Assembly: GCA_963693365.1 (NCBI GenBank)
Contig: CAVNZM010000009.1
Span: forward strand, 4,464,001-4,528,000
Direction of reading: 5' to 3'
From: Amoebidium appalachense
Lineage: Eukaryota > Ichthyosporea
DNA length: 64,000 bases
Shown: one piece after another, positions 1 through 12,952 of the stretch
Position numbering within the stretch: the first letter of the stretch is position 1
How the letters are laid out: each line of letters starts with the position of its first letter
Translations under genes and position numbers: made by a program
The notes under the pieces: model-generated
The model's database searches: none
What the model saw: the letters and a program-made list of their open reading frames with translations, nothing else
Told to the model about the DNA's origin: nothing

Positions 1-111
1 CCCCCCCCCCCCCCCGCCCCCTTTCTGATGGGAAAGCAGTATCCGAGCTTGTTTTTGCATAAGGTGTTGCCCGATAAGTATGTGTGCTATGTACTCTTAA
101 ACACATTCTAC

Positions 112-144
<33 letters not shown>

Positions 145-323
145 CCACCACCACCACCACCACCACCACCACCACCACCACCACCACCACCACACACACA
201 CACAAACCCCCGTTCCCTTCCCCCCTTCCCCCTGCACAACCCCCTTTCCCCTGGGATATCTGTGATTTTATTATCACAGCCTAAGAGGATATCCTATTGA
301 TAGTTGCATTGTCCCACAGAAGA

Positions 324-1026
324 ATGGCCGCCTCACCACCGCCTGAGGGCTACCACTGTGACTTTGTGGGCCAGAAACATGCCGAGTATCTCTACATGGT
401 CAGTGACCCCCCCTTCCCCCCCGAACCTGCATGCTCGTGTATGTGTGTGTCTGTGTTTGTGTGTTTGTGTTTGTGTTTGTGTGTGTGTGTGTGCGTGCAT
501 GCTTGCGCTTGTGTGTGTGCTGTGTGCTTGTGTGTGTGTGTGTGTGTGTTCGGTGTTTTTTTTTCCCCCTGATGCAAAACGTGACCGTTGTGTTGTCCAT
601 CGTGAATGTGTCCATCGCACTCTGTTCTGTATCGCATTCTAACCCCCCCCCCCCCCCCCCCCCCCCCAGTGTAAGGGAATAGGTCGAAACTCGGGTACTG
701 TGGATGACGTGGGCCCCCCTGAGGATGGGCTCTGCTTATTATGCATACTCTTTATGTATGGCTTGCATTCTGCATCGTGTTATCCGTTTGTTCTTGTGTA
801 CTTCGTACTTTTTGACGCATTCAAAACCCCCCAGTGTAAGAGGAAGGATAGAAAACAAAGTGTATGTGTGTTTTTCTGGGGGGGAGAAGGGGGGGGGAGG
901 GGGGGGGGGGGGGGGGATGGGGAGGGGGCGGTCGAATGGGGCTTTTTTTTCTTGGGGGGGTGGGGGGGGGGGGGGGGGGGGATGTTTGGTCTTTTTTTTG
1001 TGGGGGGTTGGGGGGGGGGAAGGGCG

Positions 1027-1076
<50 letters not shown>

Positions 1077-2086
1077 GCACGCCACTCGATCACACAGCCC
1101 CCCCCCCTCGCTTTACTTCCATGCAACCGGGCATGGTTGCTCTGTGTCGTGCATCTGTAAGCACATACGCATTTTTCGCTGCACTGCTTTAGTTTGCACA
1201 CACATCTTCACCGTTTTGCTCACCTTGCTTGCATAAGCAACCCTGCTCGTCTTTGATCAAGACGGGTTGACCCTCCCAAGTTCACTTGATGCTGCTGTCT
1301 GAGTTGGAGAGTCGTATATACGCGGGCTAATGGGTCGAAACTCAGACGCAATTGATGACTTGGGCCCTCCCTGAGGATGGGCTCTGCTTATGACGCATAC
1401 TGTGCGCATGGCTGATGTTGCATACTTGAATGTTTGCCTTTGCATGTGTCCTGAACCATGCTTCTCATCGTGTACGCGTACTTCGTACCGTGTTCCGCAT
1501 TCAAACCCCCCTTCCCCCCCCTTCTCCCCAGTCCCCCCCCTCCCCCCCCCCCCCCCCCCCCCCCCGCCCCGGCGGGTCGGAAGAAGATGGGTTTTGTCTA
1601 CAATATGTATACTCTTAATATGTGTAGTTTGCCGCTCTTCATTGTATTGTCCGTTGTGAATGTGCACTTCGTACTCTATAACACATTCTAACTCCCCCCT
1701 GCCTCCCTCCCCCCCCCCCCCCCCCCCCCCCCCCTCCCCTCCCCCCCCTTCCTAGAAGCCCCGTCTCCTGAGTTCCTATCTATATTTTTCTTGCTTCTGC
1801 TTACTGCTGCAACTTTAACCCCCGGCCTTTCCCACTGCCCCTGCTTGCATAAGCAACCCTGCTCGTCTCTGATCAAGACGGGTGACCTACCCATGTTCAA
1901 GTGAAACAGTATCTGAGTTGGGTTTCGTTAACGAGGTGAATAGGTCGAAACTCGGGTACTGTGGATGACGCGCCCCACCCCCCTGAGGATGGGCTCTGCT
2001 TATTATGCATACTCTTTATGTATGGCTTGCATTCTGCATCGTGTTATCCGTTTGTTCTTGTGTAGTTCGTACTTTTTGACGCATTC

Positions 2087-2119
<33 letters not shown>

Positions 2120-2563
2120 AGGGGGCCCCACCCTCGTGCCTATCATCCCTGGCCTGTTCTCTCCCATCGTTACCCGGTGTGCCCGATGGGCTCTGTTCAA
2201 GTCTTTTCTGTCTGCACGCTTGAATTTTTTGATTTCGGGGTTCTCACTTTTGTGGCGTTTTGCAGGCTGTCCTTTGTTGTCTTCTCCATATTTCCAACCC
2301 TCTAATGCAACCCCCCCCCCCCCCCCCCTCCGGGGGCGCTTTTGTGGAGGCATAGGAACCCCCCTGATGATGGGCTCTGTTCAAGTGTCTTCTGCCTGCA
2401 CGCTTAATTTGTTTGAATTTGAGCTTCTCATTTTTTGTGACGTCGTGTTGTTGCACATTGTTGTCTCCTCCATATTTCCAACCCCCTTACGCATACATCC
2501 CCCCCCCACACACACACACGCACGCGCGCGCGCGTGCACACACACACACACCACCGCCGCCAC

Positions 2564-2594
<31 letters not shown>

Positions 2595-2659
2595 CCCACA
2601 CACACACACACGCCAGCTCTCACCACACCTACATCCACAAACACGACAGCAAGCACACG

Positions 2660-2710
<51 letters not shown>

Positions 2711-2966
2711 CCCCACACACGTGCACACCCACACACCTCCGCAGTTCTTCATTGTTGCGTGTTCAGCGGCCGGGTTTGCATATGGTTTTCTCCAGCAAGA
2801 TTTCATGTTTGCGCTCTACGGCCTAGCCGCAGGCATCGTGCTAGCCATAATAGTCACCATTCCGCCCTGGCCCGTCTACAGCAGAAACCCCGTGCAGTGG
2901 CGGGCGCCGAAAAAGGACGAGGGGGCAAAGATTGCGGATGTTACGCAAAAGCAAAGAGACAGTTAG
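324..2966 (+). CDS. SPCS1: Signal peptidase complex subunit 1 (SPC12), two exons
   Basis: Exon 1 is 324-398 and exon 2 is 2745-2966; both splice sites are phase 0 (donor ATG|GTCAGT, acceptor CCGCAG|TTC). The joined product is 98 residues, close to the usual length of about 100. Exon 1 carries [11 protein letters not shown], matching the DYKGQKLAE segment before the first membrane helix of the family. Exon 2 gives two hydrophobic segments (about residues 26-44 and 46-68) and the diagnostic PPWPVY after the second, then a charged, lysine-rich tail. SPC1 is the small two-helix ER membrane subunit of signal peptidase; it is non-catalytic and helps the complex distinguish signal peptides from membrane anchors. 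The start at 324 has a good context (AAGAATGG) and lies four bases after a CCCACAG acceptor-like site, so a 5' UTR intron (or trans-splicing) is possible. A polyadenylation-type AATAAA lies at about 3418. The intron is mostly C/G tracts, CA repeats and dispersed repeats. Confidence 0.9.
676..827 (+). repeat. Dispersed C-tailed repeat, copy in SPCS1 intron
   Basis: It begins near AATAGGTCGAAACTCGG, runs through CTGAGGATGGGCTCTGC and GCATACTCTTTATG, and ends GACGCATTCAA followed by a C-tract. It is almost identical to the 3' part of the copy at 1842-2087. GGTCGAAACTC resembles a tRNA-type B box lacking one T, which suggests but does not prove a SINE. Confidence 0.75.
1228..1506 (+). repeat. Dispersed C-tailed repeat, long copy
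   Basis: It starts GCTTGCATAAGCAACCCTGC (shared with the copy at 1842), carries GGTCGAAACTC and GAGGATGGGCTCTGC, and ends CCGCATTCAAA just before a long C/T-rich tract. Its 3' half (GATGTTGCATACTTGAATG onward) is repeated at 18866-18987 and, inverted, at 43920-44072. Confidence 0.75.
1577..1691 (+). repeat. Dispersed C-tailed repeat, diverged copy
   Basis: It has the same architecture: GAAGATGGGTTTTGTC, then ATACTC, then GTACTCTATAACACATTCTAA followed by a C-tract. The end also matches 85-111 (ACTCTTAAACACATTCTAC before a C-tract) and a shorter stretch at 590-642. Confidence 0.55.
1842..2087 (+). repeat. Dispersed C-tailed repeat, long copy
   Basis: It opens GCTTGCATAAGCAACCCTGC like the copy at 1228. 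From AATAGGTCGAAACTCGG onward it is nearly identical to 676-827, and it ends GACGCATTCAA before 28 or more C residues. Confidence 0.75.
2145..2488 (+). repeat. Two related blocks before C-tracts in SPCS1 intron
   Basis: The blocks at about 2145-2310 and 2355-2488 share GATGGGCTCTGTTCAAGT, CTGCACGCTT and CTCCATATTTCCAACCC and each ends in C-rich sequence. They resemble the other dispersed repeats in layout (GATGGGCTCTG near the start, C-tract at the end) but not in most of their sequence. Confidence 0.5.
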
Positions 2967-3129
2967 AAAACGTGACTTTGGCTACGGCTATGTTATTGTC
3001 ACAGGTATTGTTGTTCGACGGTCTTTGTGGTAGACACGTTGGGATGAAGGGATGAATCGACGCCGTTGCATAATGATCAATAGGCTGTTTTTTTTTTTTT
3101 TTGTTTTTTTGTTTTTTTGGTGGTGGTGG

Positions 3130-3161
<32 letters not shown>

Positions 3162-3615
3162 GGGGAGGGGATAGGATGTGACATGCTGATGCCCTTGTGT
3201 GATCGATAGAAGCAAATGCAGCAGCTGCTTACTGCAGGAAAATGCAAGTACTTGTATTTTGCTACACGAATAATAGATCTGCAAATATAAATGCTTATAA
3301 AATCAATTAAAAAAAGAAGGAATATCGTTATGATACACGTGAGGGTTTGAAAAGTTTCTTTTGACTGGATTTATTCGACGGAAAGATATGCAAGTATGCA
3401 CGGCATACTGAGAAGACAATAAAAACTTCACGAGTTATCCAGTAACAAGTGCATACTGAGATACCTGAACACTGTGTGAAAATCATATAAATACTCAATG
3501 TGACGACCAACAGAATTCAACAAAAAGTCTAAAGTGTTCACATCTGTGTGAAAATCATATAAATACTCAATGTGACGACCAACAGAATTCAACAAAAAGT
3601 CTAGTGTTGAAAAGT

Positions 3616-3660
<45 letters not shown>

Positions 3661-3900
3661 CGGAGCCCTGCCATCTGCCCGGAGAATGATAATTCGCATG
3701 CGAGAAGGAGAGGGAGAGGGAGAGGGAGAGAGAGATAGAAAGGGAGAGGAAGAGGGAGAGAGAGGAGGGAGAGGGGGAGAGAGGAGGGAGAGAGAGAGAG
3801 AGAGAGACAGAGAGAGAGAGAGAGATGGCCTGAGGCCGGGGGAGGGGGGAGGGGCCAAAAAAGGGAGGAAAAAAAAAAGAAAAAAAAAACCTTGACAGCA
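2967..3900. other. 3' flank of SPCS1 with simple repeats
   Basis: It holds a T-rich then G-rich tract (3088-3163), an AATAAA at about 3418, a 60 bp direct duplication (separate entry), a 40-base C-tract ending near 3658 and a GA-rich block (3700-3890). No coding signal was found. Confidence 0.7.
3472..3603 (+). repeat. 60 bp direct duplication
   Basis: The segment at 3472-3531 (CTGTGTGAAAATCATATAAA onward) is repeated essentially identically at 3544-3603, with a 12-base spacer. Confidence 0.9.
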
Positions 3901-6585
3901 TGCCGCGGAGTCGAGATCGCGATCAGTCGGCCACTAGTTGCGTGTAGAAGTTGAAGTGACGTCATTAGGCTCACTGAACTGTGCGTGACGGTCGACCGGT
4001 CGTCTGGGTCGTGACCATCGAGTCAGTGATCCATATACACAAACAAGCTTACAAGCGGCTTGGCTGGGCTGGTGACGAATGCACGTTTTGAAATCACGAA
4101 AAGTATTAAATCTGTGATGCTTGTTAGGAAAAGTTATTATTGAGCCGGTTTCTATTACTGTTTGCTTCACACATAAAGCTTTATGGTTTTCTTTCCACAC
4201 CGCCGAGTCCCCCGTCGGCCAAGCTGGCGAGCTCCCGTCCAGGTCTTTCGCGATCCTTCTCTGAGCCAATCACAGTCAATACAATAGGCTGCATGATCAG
4301 GGGTTGAAAACCGTTGAATTACGACCCAAAATCGTCCCAAAATCGTCATATTTACGATTAAGCCCAGGGGGTCAATACGAGTAACGCTGTGAGCTGCTGT
4401 ATTGGTTTTTCGTAGCAGTGAAATAGGCCACAGTGGTGTATTTTGGTGTGTTTTCATACGAAAATGTGTGTTTTCCCAGGTAAAAGGTGGTCAGGTGGTT
4501 GTTTTGGCACTCCAGAGCGGAATATGAAGCCCTGTTTTCTCAGTTAGGGTGTGTAATTGCTAAGGGAGTGTAAAATTAACTGAAATGGGTTATCAAATTT
4601 AATAATGAAAGGGGTCTATACGAGTCAAAAATAAAACAAACCCCGCCAATACGATCTAGAAATTCTGACAATACGATTGCGTTTAAGGTAAAACGGGTAG
4701 CGAAGCCAAAATCCCACAACCCCTGTGCATGATGCATCAGCATCATCACGATCTTATCACTTATCAGCTCCGCTTATCAGAAGTTTTAAATTATAACTAA
4801 CTCACTGATCTCGTGAGAAATAATTATTATGTATGTAAAAGATTAATAACAGTTTACATCTATAACACTGTGTCTCTATGTAAATCAGCAACAATTAGCA
4901 ACATGCTGGTGCTGGCACAATCCCAAATTCCGATCCTGCTAGCCACGGCGACTTGACAATTTCCTCCAATCCTTCTAATTGGTTCGTTGCACCCCATGAT
5001 TCATCACGACTACCACAATATCATGCTCAGCTTTTTATTCTCGTTGAGAAGGCTTCTTTTAAGCCTTTTGTTTACCTCACTAAATGTTTTTTGCCCTACC
5101 ATTATAATTTGAGGCTGAAGCCCTTTTGTTTGCAGAATTTGGTAGAGCGTTGTTTGTATTTCGGTGATCATGTTATTCTCATATGAGCCATGCAGGTTGT
5201 CTATTTGTGTAATATCATGCTATACAAAGTCGCAATGCCCACTTGTTTGATTGGCTCACCGTCCATTGCTGGGCGATAAAAACAAGGCGAGCGCAATGTT
5301 CGTGTCATTCCTTCGGGCGAGTCCAAAAAGACATTTCGTGGAGAGGTTTCTTCAGAGGTGATCAAGGCGACCAACCGGTATGACAAGGTGTCAACAACGA
5401 GAGGCCTACAGACGAGTTGCCGAGAATGTATGGTTGAGGAGTGTTGGTTGTTTTGAGGGCAAAACACTGTGCAGGCACACAGCGCTACATTGCAGAACAT
5501 TGGTAGCATACAGTACACGGTGTTAGCATAATGAAAATGCGAGTGTTGCAGACATGTGAAAATGATTTTAGCATGGGGAAGATGGGAATTTGTGTGTGGG
5601 CGGAAGGAAGGGTGCACGCACACGAGTACTACACTACAAACACATTTGTATCATAGTGGAGATGGGAGTAGTTTTGTGTGGGGGATGTTAAGGGCAGAAC
5701 ACTGCAAGCACACTTTATGTACAGCACAAGAGCTTTGTTTTCGACAGAACGTTTAGGATCTCAAAGAAGGGATTGGTTTTGTGTGGTGGTGAAGGGAGAA
5801 AAACGTATGACATGTTAACTGTTGCGTTGCTACGACACGTGCCTTACCATAATGTGAAACTTTGGCATATGTAAATTGGCTGAAAATGCGTACAACAATA
5901 TGCATATATGTTGAGTCAAGGCTTGCATGGGCATGCTGTGGGGCATAATAAACTATTGTCACACACCGCGAAAAACAACGCCATTATTGCTGGGTCACAC
6001 ACCAAAACAACGCCATTATTGTTGGGTCGCACACAAAATTACGTGTAAAACAGCACGGAAAGAACAAGTCTCTAAGAGAACTTCGCACAAACGTAAATAT
6101 GCCACCACGGCAGTGTGATTTGGTTTAAGGGTGTGTGGGGATGCGCTGTTGAAGCAGGAAGAATTATGGGGAAGAAGCTGGTGTTAGCGAAACTCTCAAG
6201 ACGGGGGGATTTTGGGGGGGGGGAACTAGTCTCTCGAATATTAAGGTGAGGTGGCAAGTCTAGTGTGAAAAGAACTGGGTTACGGGGGAAGTTCGAGAAG
6301 GAATGTTGACGGTAGCCTGGTAAAAGTGTGGGAAGTGTGGGTGGGTACATATGAATTGGTTGCAGTGTGTTTATCAGGGAGTTGGGAAGCTGGGAATCAT
6401 CTGGTGTGGTAGTAACACCCGCAAGAATTGTGCTTTGTGTGTATAGTTTATGCTTGATGAAACAATGAGGAGGAAAAAAGTGACGAGGGGAAAAAAAAGT
6501 GACCGTTACCTTCAATCAAGATTGGTCCTATTTATGATAATTTCCGGTTTTTTTTAATCGTTGCCAGTTCGTTCTTTTTAATAAT
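3900..6585. other. Mostly unique sequence without a convincing gene
   Basis: This is ordinary-composition DNA. Several reading frames of 60-147 codons occur (for example minus 5201-5623), but none shows a family motif or a clear splice structure. A short tandem repeat lies at 5950-6035 (ACGCCATTATTG twice in about 60 bp), and related segments with GGGCAGAACACTG or GGGCAAAACACTG lie near 5455 and 5690. Confidence 0.5.
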
Positions 6586-6606
6586 ATCTCTCTCTCTCTC
6601 TTTTTT

Positions 6607-6650
<44 letters not shown>

Positions 6651-6664
6651 TTTTTTTTTTTTTG
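6586..6664 (+). repeat. CT then CTTT microsatellite and T-tract
   Basis: A short TCTC run is followed by about a dozen TTTC units and an 18-base T run. Confidence 0.9.
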
Positions 6665-6986
6665 GACTCTAGCCCCTAACAAGGGCGTTTTGGTGTTCTT
6701 CGTGATGGAGCCTTTTGAGCCCAAGCAACCTTGTCCTCTATGCCTTCTTGGATTAGTCTCTTTCTTTATTGACTTCAGGCGGTGCTCTGTGTATTAACAG
6801 TGTGTGTGTGTGTGTTTGTGTGTGTTCGTGTGTGCCGTGTGGGGGGGGTAAACGACGTTGCCAGTGTGTGGCGTGTGTGCGTGCGCGCGGGTGCGTGTTC
6901 CACTGTTTATCCGACTGTTTTTCTTTTTGTGTGTGTGTGTGTGGTGTTTTTTTTTTTGTGGGTGGTTTGTGGGTGGTTTGTGGGGT

Positions 6987-7047
<61 letters not shown>

Positions 7048-7209
7048 GGGGGGGGGGGGGGGGGGAGAAATATACTTACCAGCTAGTGGACTATATTATT
7101 TTCTGATTAGTGCTTTGCAGGGACGATGTTGGAGTAGCCTGAATCCACTTACCTTAAGAGGGCTAAGCTGTCCGTCCCTAGCCGTCCGTCCCTTCTGGTG
7201 GTGGGTCCT

Positions 7210-7254
<45 letters not shown>

Positions 7255-8713
7255 ACAACCCAACCCACCTCCCTCCTTTCCTCCCCCCCTCCCCCCCCCC
7301 CCCCCCCCTTTCTTCCCGTTTAAAAAAAAAAAAAAAAAAAAATTAAGCAGCACACTTGCACACATGCATGCACGCGTAGGCGAGCACATAAACGCACACG
7401 CAAACGCACATGCACACATACACACACGCAATCTTTGGATATACACACTCATCGGAATAGTTATGCTACCAGACGGAATGCGGTTCTTGGAATTCATTCT
7501 GTTTTTGTGCACTTCTGACTTTCCTTTTTGCATGTACCTCACCTACACGTCTGGGAGGGTACCTGGGATGCTACCTGAACAAGGCAAGTGTGCATTTCCC
7601 CTATTTTTTTCGTGTCACTGTTAGGTTTTGGTGCCATATCGGTTTGGAAGGTTTTTTATGGCCTATATATATATATGGTTCATTGATGTTAATTTTTGGT
7701 TTATTTTAATATATTTATGGTTATTTTTGGTTTATTTTATTTAAAATCATTTTATTTTTATTTGATTTCTTTGGTTTATTTTATTTATATATGGTTATTT
7801 TATTTTTATTTTTTTATAATCATTCTTTTTATTTTTATTTGATTTCTTTGTTTATTATTATTTTTCAAAGTTTTAATTTTATTTTATTGTTTTATTTTAT
7901 TTTTTGGTGTTTTTTTTTTTGGGGGGGGGGGGGTTGCTAACACCACCACAGGTCACCGAAGGCTCCTGTTTGCTTTTTGTGTGTTGTTTCTCTTGTCCCT
8001 GCTTTCTACAAATCGTGATCCTGCATTTCACTACAAGTGCATCTCGGCTTCCGAGTAGCGTCCCTCCCACCTTCATTGAATCGCGTGCCTGCAACACTCA
8101 TGTTTCACCTCCCGTTTTTCGAGTATTTTTGTCTGCTTCCTCGCGGCCCTGCTGCAACATCTGGCGAATTCTGCATGTCGTGGAGAGAGTGTGATTCATC
8201 TGCTCTCAAATTGTGCTTTCTGCTTGGTTATGCGACAACATTCGTTTGAAAGGTGCCCTTCATGTCGGTTCGTGTGGTATGCTCGTGTCTTCATGATGTG
8301 TGTCTGGGAAGTGGATGTGTGCTCATGATGAAAAGAATTTGTCGAACGGATGGATACGAGTGAAGTGTCTTGAAAGGAGGAGACAATGCTTTTATGGAGA
8401 AGGGTTATTATATACCAAAGGTGAATGGTCAATTGGGCTGGAGAAATATTTTGATGTTAGGATATTATGAAAAATGACCGGTTACTAGAAGAGGATTGAT
8501 TTGTTCTTGCACAGGTTTTGTTAGTTTCGTGTTTATTATAGGATGTGTTTTTTCTCGGCTGTAAAATGAGCAGATGTGGGTGCGGGTAGGAGTGTATGTT
8601 GTGCTATGTGCCGTGATTGAGCGGGTGCTTGCGGAGTTGCGGCGGTGTGAGCGTGAGTACTGTTTTCTTGCTTTTTCTCTCCCTCCCCCCTCCCTCCCTG
8701 TCTCACTCTTTTC

Positions 8714-8779
<66 letters not shown>

Positions 8780-9375
8780 TGTTTGTGCATGTGTGTGTGT
8801 GCTTGAGCGTTTTGGGTGCCTTATAAGCATATCCGCCCACTCCCCGTGTTTTTTTCAAAAAAAAAAAAAAAAAAGGTAAAAAAAAAAAAAAGAAAGAAAA
8901 AAGAAAAGAAAAAAAAAGAAACAAAGAAAAAAATAAAATAAAAGGAAAAATAAATAAAATAACAAGAAAAAAAAGAAAAAAGAAAAAAACAAAATAAAAA
9001 AGTCAAATGGGAGTTTAGATTTTCCATAATAATAGTGTCCTGGCTTGACTTTCGACTTCTTCTTTTCGGTTCCCCGCATCGTTTCATACGAAATAGCATG
9101 TGGTGAAAAGACGACAATCGGGTTGTGAGACATTGTCGGTGAGAGGGAGAATTGGTATCGGTTTTGGGTTTTCCGAGGAAGAGCTTGCAAAAATGTCCGA
9201 AAGCCGTGATTTTACGCCGTAATTTTACGGGTTTGTTCGGTATCTGTTTTGGGTTTTCCGATTAAGAGCGTGCAAAAATGTCCCAAAGCCGTGATTTTAC
9301 GGATTCGATATCACTTTCCGGTCTGCTGGAGACCTCACTATCAAGGTATGCCCTAGCCCTCCTCTCAGTTCTTTT

Positions 9376-9411
<36 letters not shown>

Positions 9412-10168
9412 TCGCGGCCCTTCCCCCCCCCCCCCCCCCCCCCCCCCCCCGGCCCTTCCCCCCTCTTCCACCTTAAAAGTTTAATGTGCATTCCCCCTCC
9501 CCCCCCCCCCCCCCCCCCCCCACCTCCCCTTTCTTCTCATCCTCCCTCCGCTCTTCTTGATCCACCCACCCCTCCCTGGGTTTGTTTGATCCCTCCCCCT
9601 CATCATCTATCTGTCCCTCTTCCCATGCTCTTTATAGGCTTTGTACTCTGTTAAGTATTCTCACCTACATCCCCACCCACCCACACACAGGCCATGGATA
9701 CTTCTGGACCTTTCTGGACTGCCAACACGTGGCACCACCCGCATGCACCAACCCTCCGCCCTGCCTGCTGCTGCTCTCAGCCCTCCACCTGCCCACCACT
9801 GCCTCCCTCCTGCCGCTACCACCACACACACCAACACGGGAACAAAGCATCGAAACACGACACAACACAACACAACACACACACCCACACAGACATGCAT
9901 GCACCCATGCCTGCGCGCATCCACACATACCCATGCAAGCACGCATGCATGCACATGCACACACACACACACATTCGCACACACGTACACACACTCGCGC
10001 ACACGTACACACACTCGCACACACCACACGCACGCACGCACCCGCGCGCACGCGCACATGCGCGCGCGCGACACCACGCACGCACGCACACGACACACAA
10101 ACAAGCACACACACAAACATCAACGAACACACACACACACACGCACACGCACACGCACACATACAAAC

Positions 10169-10201
<33 letters not shown>

Positions 10202-10821
10202 ACACACACACAAAGACACACACACACGGCAGCATCGACAACGTGCAAATGCCCGGCAAGTCGTCTCGATACACACCAAGGTGCGTGCCAGCATCAACAC
10301 AAGACCTCTCTCCCTCCCTTGCCCATCAACATGGAAACCAAGCCTGGGCCCGACTCGACTCGATTCCACCTGGCCCGGCCCATTTATGCTGAGTTGAGCC
10401 TGTAATTGTTTTGACCCGACCTGACCCGACCCTGCCAACCGACCGGATGCTGTGTGCTGGCTCTGACCCGTAGCCGTGATCTCCACCGGACTGCCACTGG
10501 TCTTCTCGATTGGTTGTAATGCGGCACTGTAAAAGGTATACCCTCCCCCCCCCCCCCCCCTCCCCCTCCTGTTCCCCCAACATACCCACACACACACACA
10601 CGCACACAAATATTTTTCCTCTTTCTCCTCTACCTCTCCTGCTCTCCAAACATGCACACACACCTGCTCTCCAAACATACATACACACACGCGCGCGCAT
10701 ACACACACACACACTCTCTCTCTTTCTCTCTCTTTCGTCTCTCTCACACACGCACACAAAATTATTTCCTTTCTCTCCTCTACCTCTCTTGCTCTCTAAA
10801 CATACACACACACCTGCTCTC

Positions 10822-10858
<37 letters not shown>

Positions 10859-12023
10859 ACACACACACTCTCTCTCTTTCTCTCTCTTTCGTCTCTCTCC
10901 TCCCATTCTCTGACACACACACACACGCACACACCCACACCCACACCCACACACACACACACACAAACACATACACACACACATTCACTCACACACGTAC
11001 CAGCGGCTGGCGGTAAGTATCTCTCTTTCTCTATCTCCCTTCTGGTGGATTCTGATTGGGTGGTTTGCAGGTGTGGAGATCGGCACGACACTTAGCACTA
11101 ACTATATGTTGCTACAATATCATACATATGTTTACGCGTGGCTGTTCCCTTTCGCAAGACACCAACAAGCCACAGCCCACCACCTTTCCAGCCCCACCCA
11201 CCATGTAGCTACTCTCAAGTTACTACCACGACATGCCCCAGCACCTAGCCACCTTGCAATCACCACCACCCCAAGTACGACACATAAAGACACAGTCAAG
11301 AGTACTGCTTCCTTACTGCACATGTCTTTGCAACACCGACACCACCAAATCGACTACAAACCTTTTTATATACACACCTTACTAAACCAACACCACCAAC
11401 CAAAACACCAAAACTCACCAACCAAAACACCAAAACTCACCAACCAAAACACCAAAACTAACACCACCAACCAAAACACACGAAACTATCAACCACCAAC
11501 CAAAACACACGAAACTACCAACCAAAATGACACGAGAATGTGTAGCTTTTGTCTGTTTTGCGCTTCATTTCTTTGTTCCACTGCCTCTTTTTCTTTGTCT
11601 TTTTGTGTTGTGTTGTCCTCTCGTTTCTACTTTTGTTGGTCCTCGTGTGTACATGCTTCTGTTTTAACTTTGTTGCGTGCCTTTTACTAATATCTACTTG
11701 GGTGCTTTTGAATCTTCTTATTCTTATGATGTTGCCTGTCTGGTTGTTCGGTCACATTGCTTTGCGTGCCTGCCATTTCTGTCTCGTTGATCCCTTCTGT
11801 TTCTACCTTTGTTGGGTGTCTACTTTTTGTTTTTGCCTACCTTTGTTTGGTGTCTACTTTTTGTTGTTGCTTCACCTGCACCTCTTCATTTTATGTTGTG
11901 TGTGTTCGGCTGTTTCTGTGATGAAGTCATAATGTGATTGTGTTGTGTGGTGCTGTGCTGTGTGTGTTTCTTCCGTGCTGTGCCACTTTTTGTGCTACCT
12001 CTCCATCTAACACCCCCCACCAC

Positions 12024-12296
12024 TATGCTAGCATTGCCCCAACGTTGCTCTGTTAGCACTTGTGTGCTTTCAGTGTGCTCCGTGTGGCCTCTTGCAGCGC
12101 GCAGTACCGTGTGCAGTGTGCACCGAGTACCTGTGGGCGTGCAGTACCTCTTGCACGTGTGCGTAAAGTACATGCGGCCCTTTTGATTGGCTGGTGCTTG
12201 TGCGTCCCCGCCGTCGTTGCGTGCGGGGTAGCTTTCCACCCACCAAAGGAAACCGTCTGCTGTAGGCTGCAAAGTGCTTCTTAGCACTTAGGCTAC
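12024..12296. repeat. Conserved module J, array copy 1
   Basis: GC-rich block of 270 bp. It holds a hairpin AGCAC-TTGT-GTGCT (12055-12068) near the left end and a perfect 7 bp stem AAGTGCT-TCTT-AGCACTT (12072-12089 in module terms, at 12272-12289) near the right end, with outer GTAG/CTAC pairing. It also holds an inverted CCAAT (GATTGGCTGG). It is nearly identical in all four copies that have it, far more so than the flanking DNA. Function unknown: exon, structured RNA element or mobile insert. Confidence 0.7.
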
Positions 12297-12302
12297 ATCA
12301 GC

Positions 12303-12348
<46 letters not shown>

Positions 12349-12473
12349 ACCCACCCCACCCTTCTTTCCTGGCCCCGCCCTGCCCCGTCTCAAGGGCCCC
12401 ATTATACCTGTAAATAAAGTAAGCACACGTGAGCTCGAATTTTGATCTCGTTCTCACGAGCAGTCCTCCCCCT

Positions 12474-12525
<52 letters not shown>

Positions 12526-12733
12526 ACACACACACCCACCTTCCCCTCCCTCCACCCCAACGCATCCCTCCCCCGTACCTTTCCCCCATTCTTCCTTCCT
12601 CCATCCCTTTCCTCTTCATGCCTTTGAGGTTGTTTTGCAGTGCCGTTCCTCACCGCCCGCCTTAACCATCCCCCCCCCCCCCCCTCCCCCTCCCTCCCCG
12701 TCCCGTCCTCCCAAAACCACCCCACTCCCCCCT

Positions 12734-12764
<31 letters not shown>

Positions 12765-12791
12765 TGCGCCCTGCCCCCTTCCCCCCCTATT

Positions 12792-12822
<31 letters not shown>

Positions 12823-12867
12823 CCCGCAACAAAGAAAACGCCTCCTCACCCATCTTTGCCTCTCCCT

Positions 12868-12952
12868 TTTTCCAATTTTTGTGGTTACTGTGCGCTGTAA
12901 ATGAGTAGGTGCAAGTCTTGGTTAAATTTACAGCGCAAAAATTGGAAAGTGT
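12868..12952. repeat. Inverted repeat in block M, copy 1
   Basis: TTTCCAATTTTTG and GCGCTGTAAAT are answered by ATTTACAGCGC and CAAAAATTGGAAA, so the stretch could fold as a long interrupted hairpin. The equivalent place in copy 2 (19190-19240) lacks the second arm. Confidence 0.75.

Noticed and set aside
681-700. A tRNA gene at the B-box-like GGTCGAAACTC
   Set aside because: No A box, acceptor stem or anticodon arm can be fitted; it is better treated as part of the dispersed repeat.
6782-7624. A 280-codon frame with poly-Gly and poly-Pro
   Set aside because: Made by G and C homopolymers; the non-repeat ends belong to degraded blocks of array copy 1.
9582-10405. Long histidine/threonine-rich and cysteine/valine-rich frames on both strands
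   Set aside because: Translations of CA/TG microsatellites; stop-free because ACACAC lacks stop codons in every frame. The same applies to similar frames at 15.3-16.7, 21.8-22.5, 30.0-30.7, 37.5, 38.3-38.8, 40.7-41.6, 50.7-51.6, 56.4 and 61.4 kb.
12442-12904. Proline-rich frames (and glycine-rich on the reverse strand)
   Set aside because: C-tract translation; nothing but homopolymer between array blocks K, L and M.
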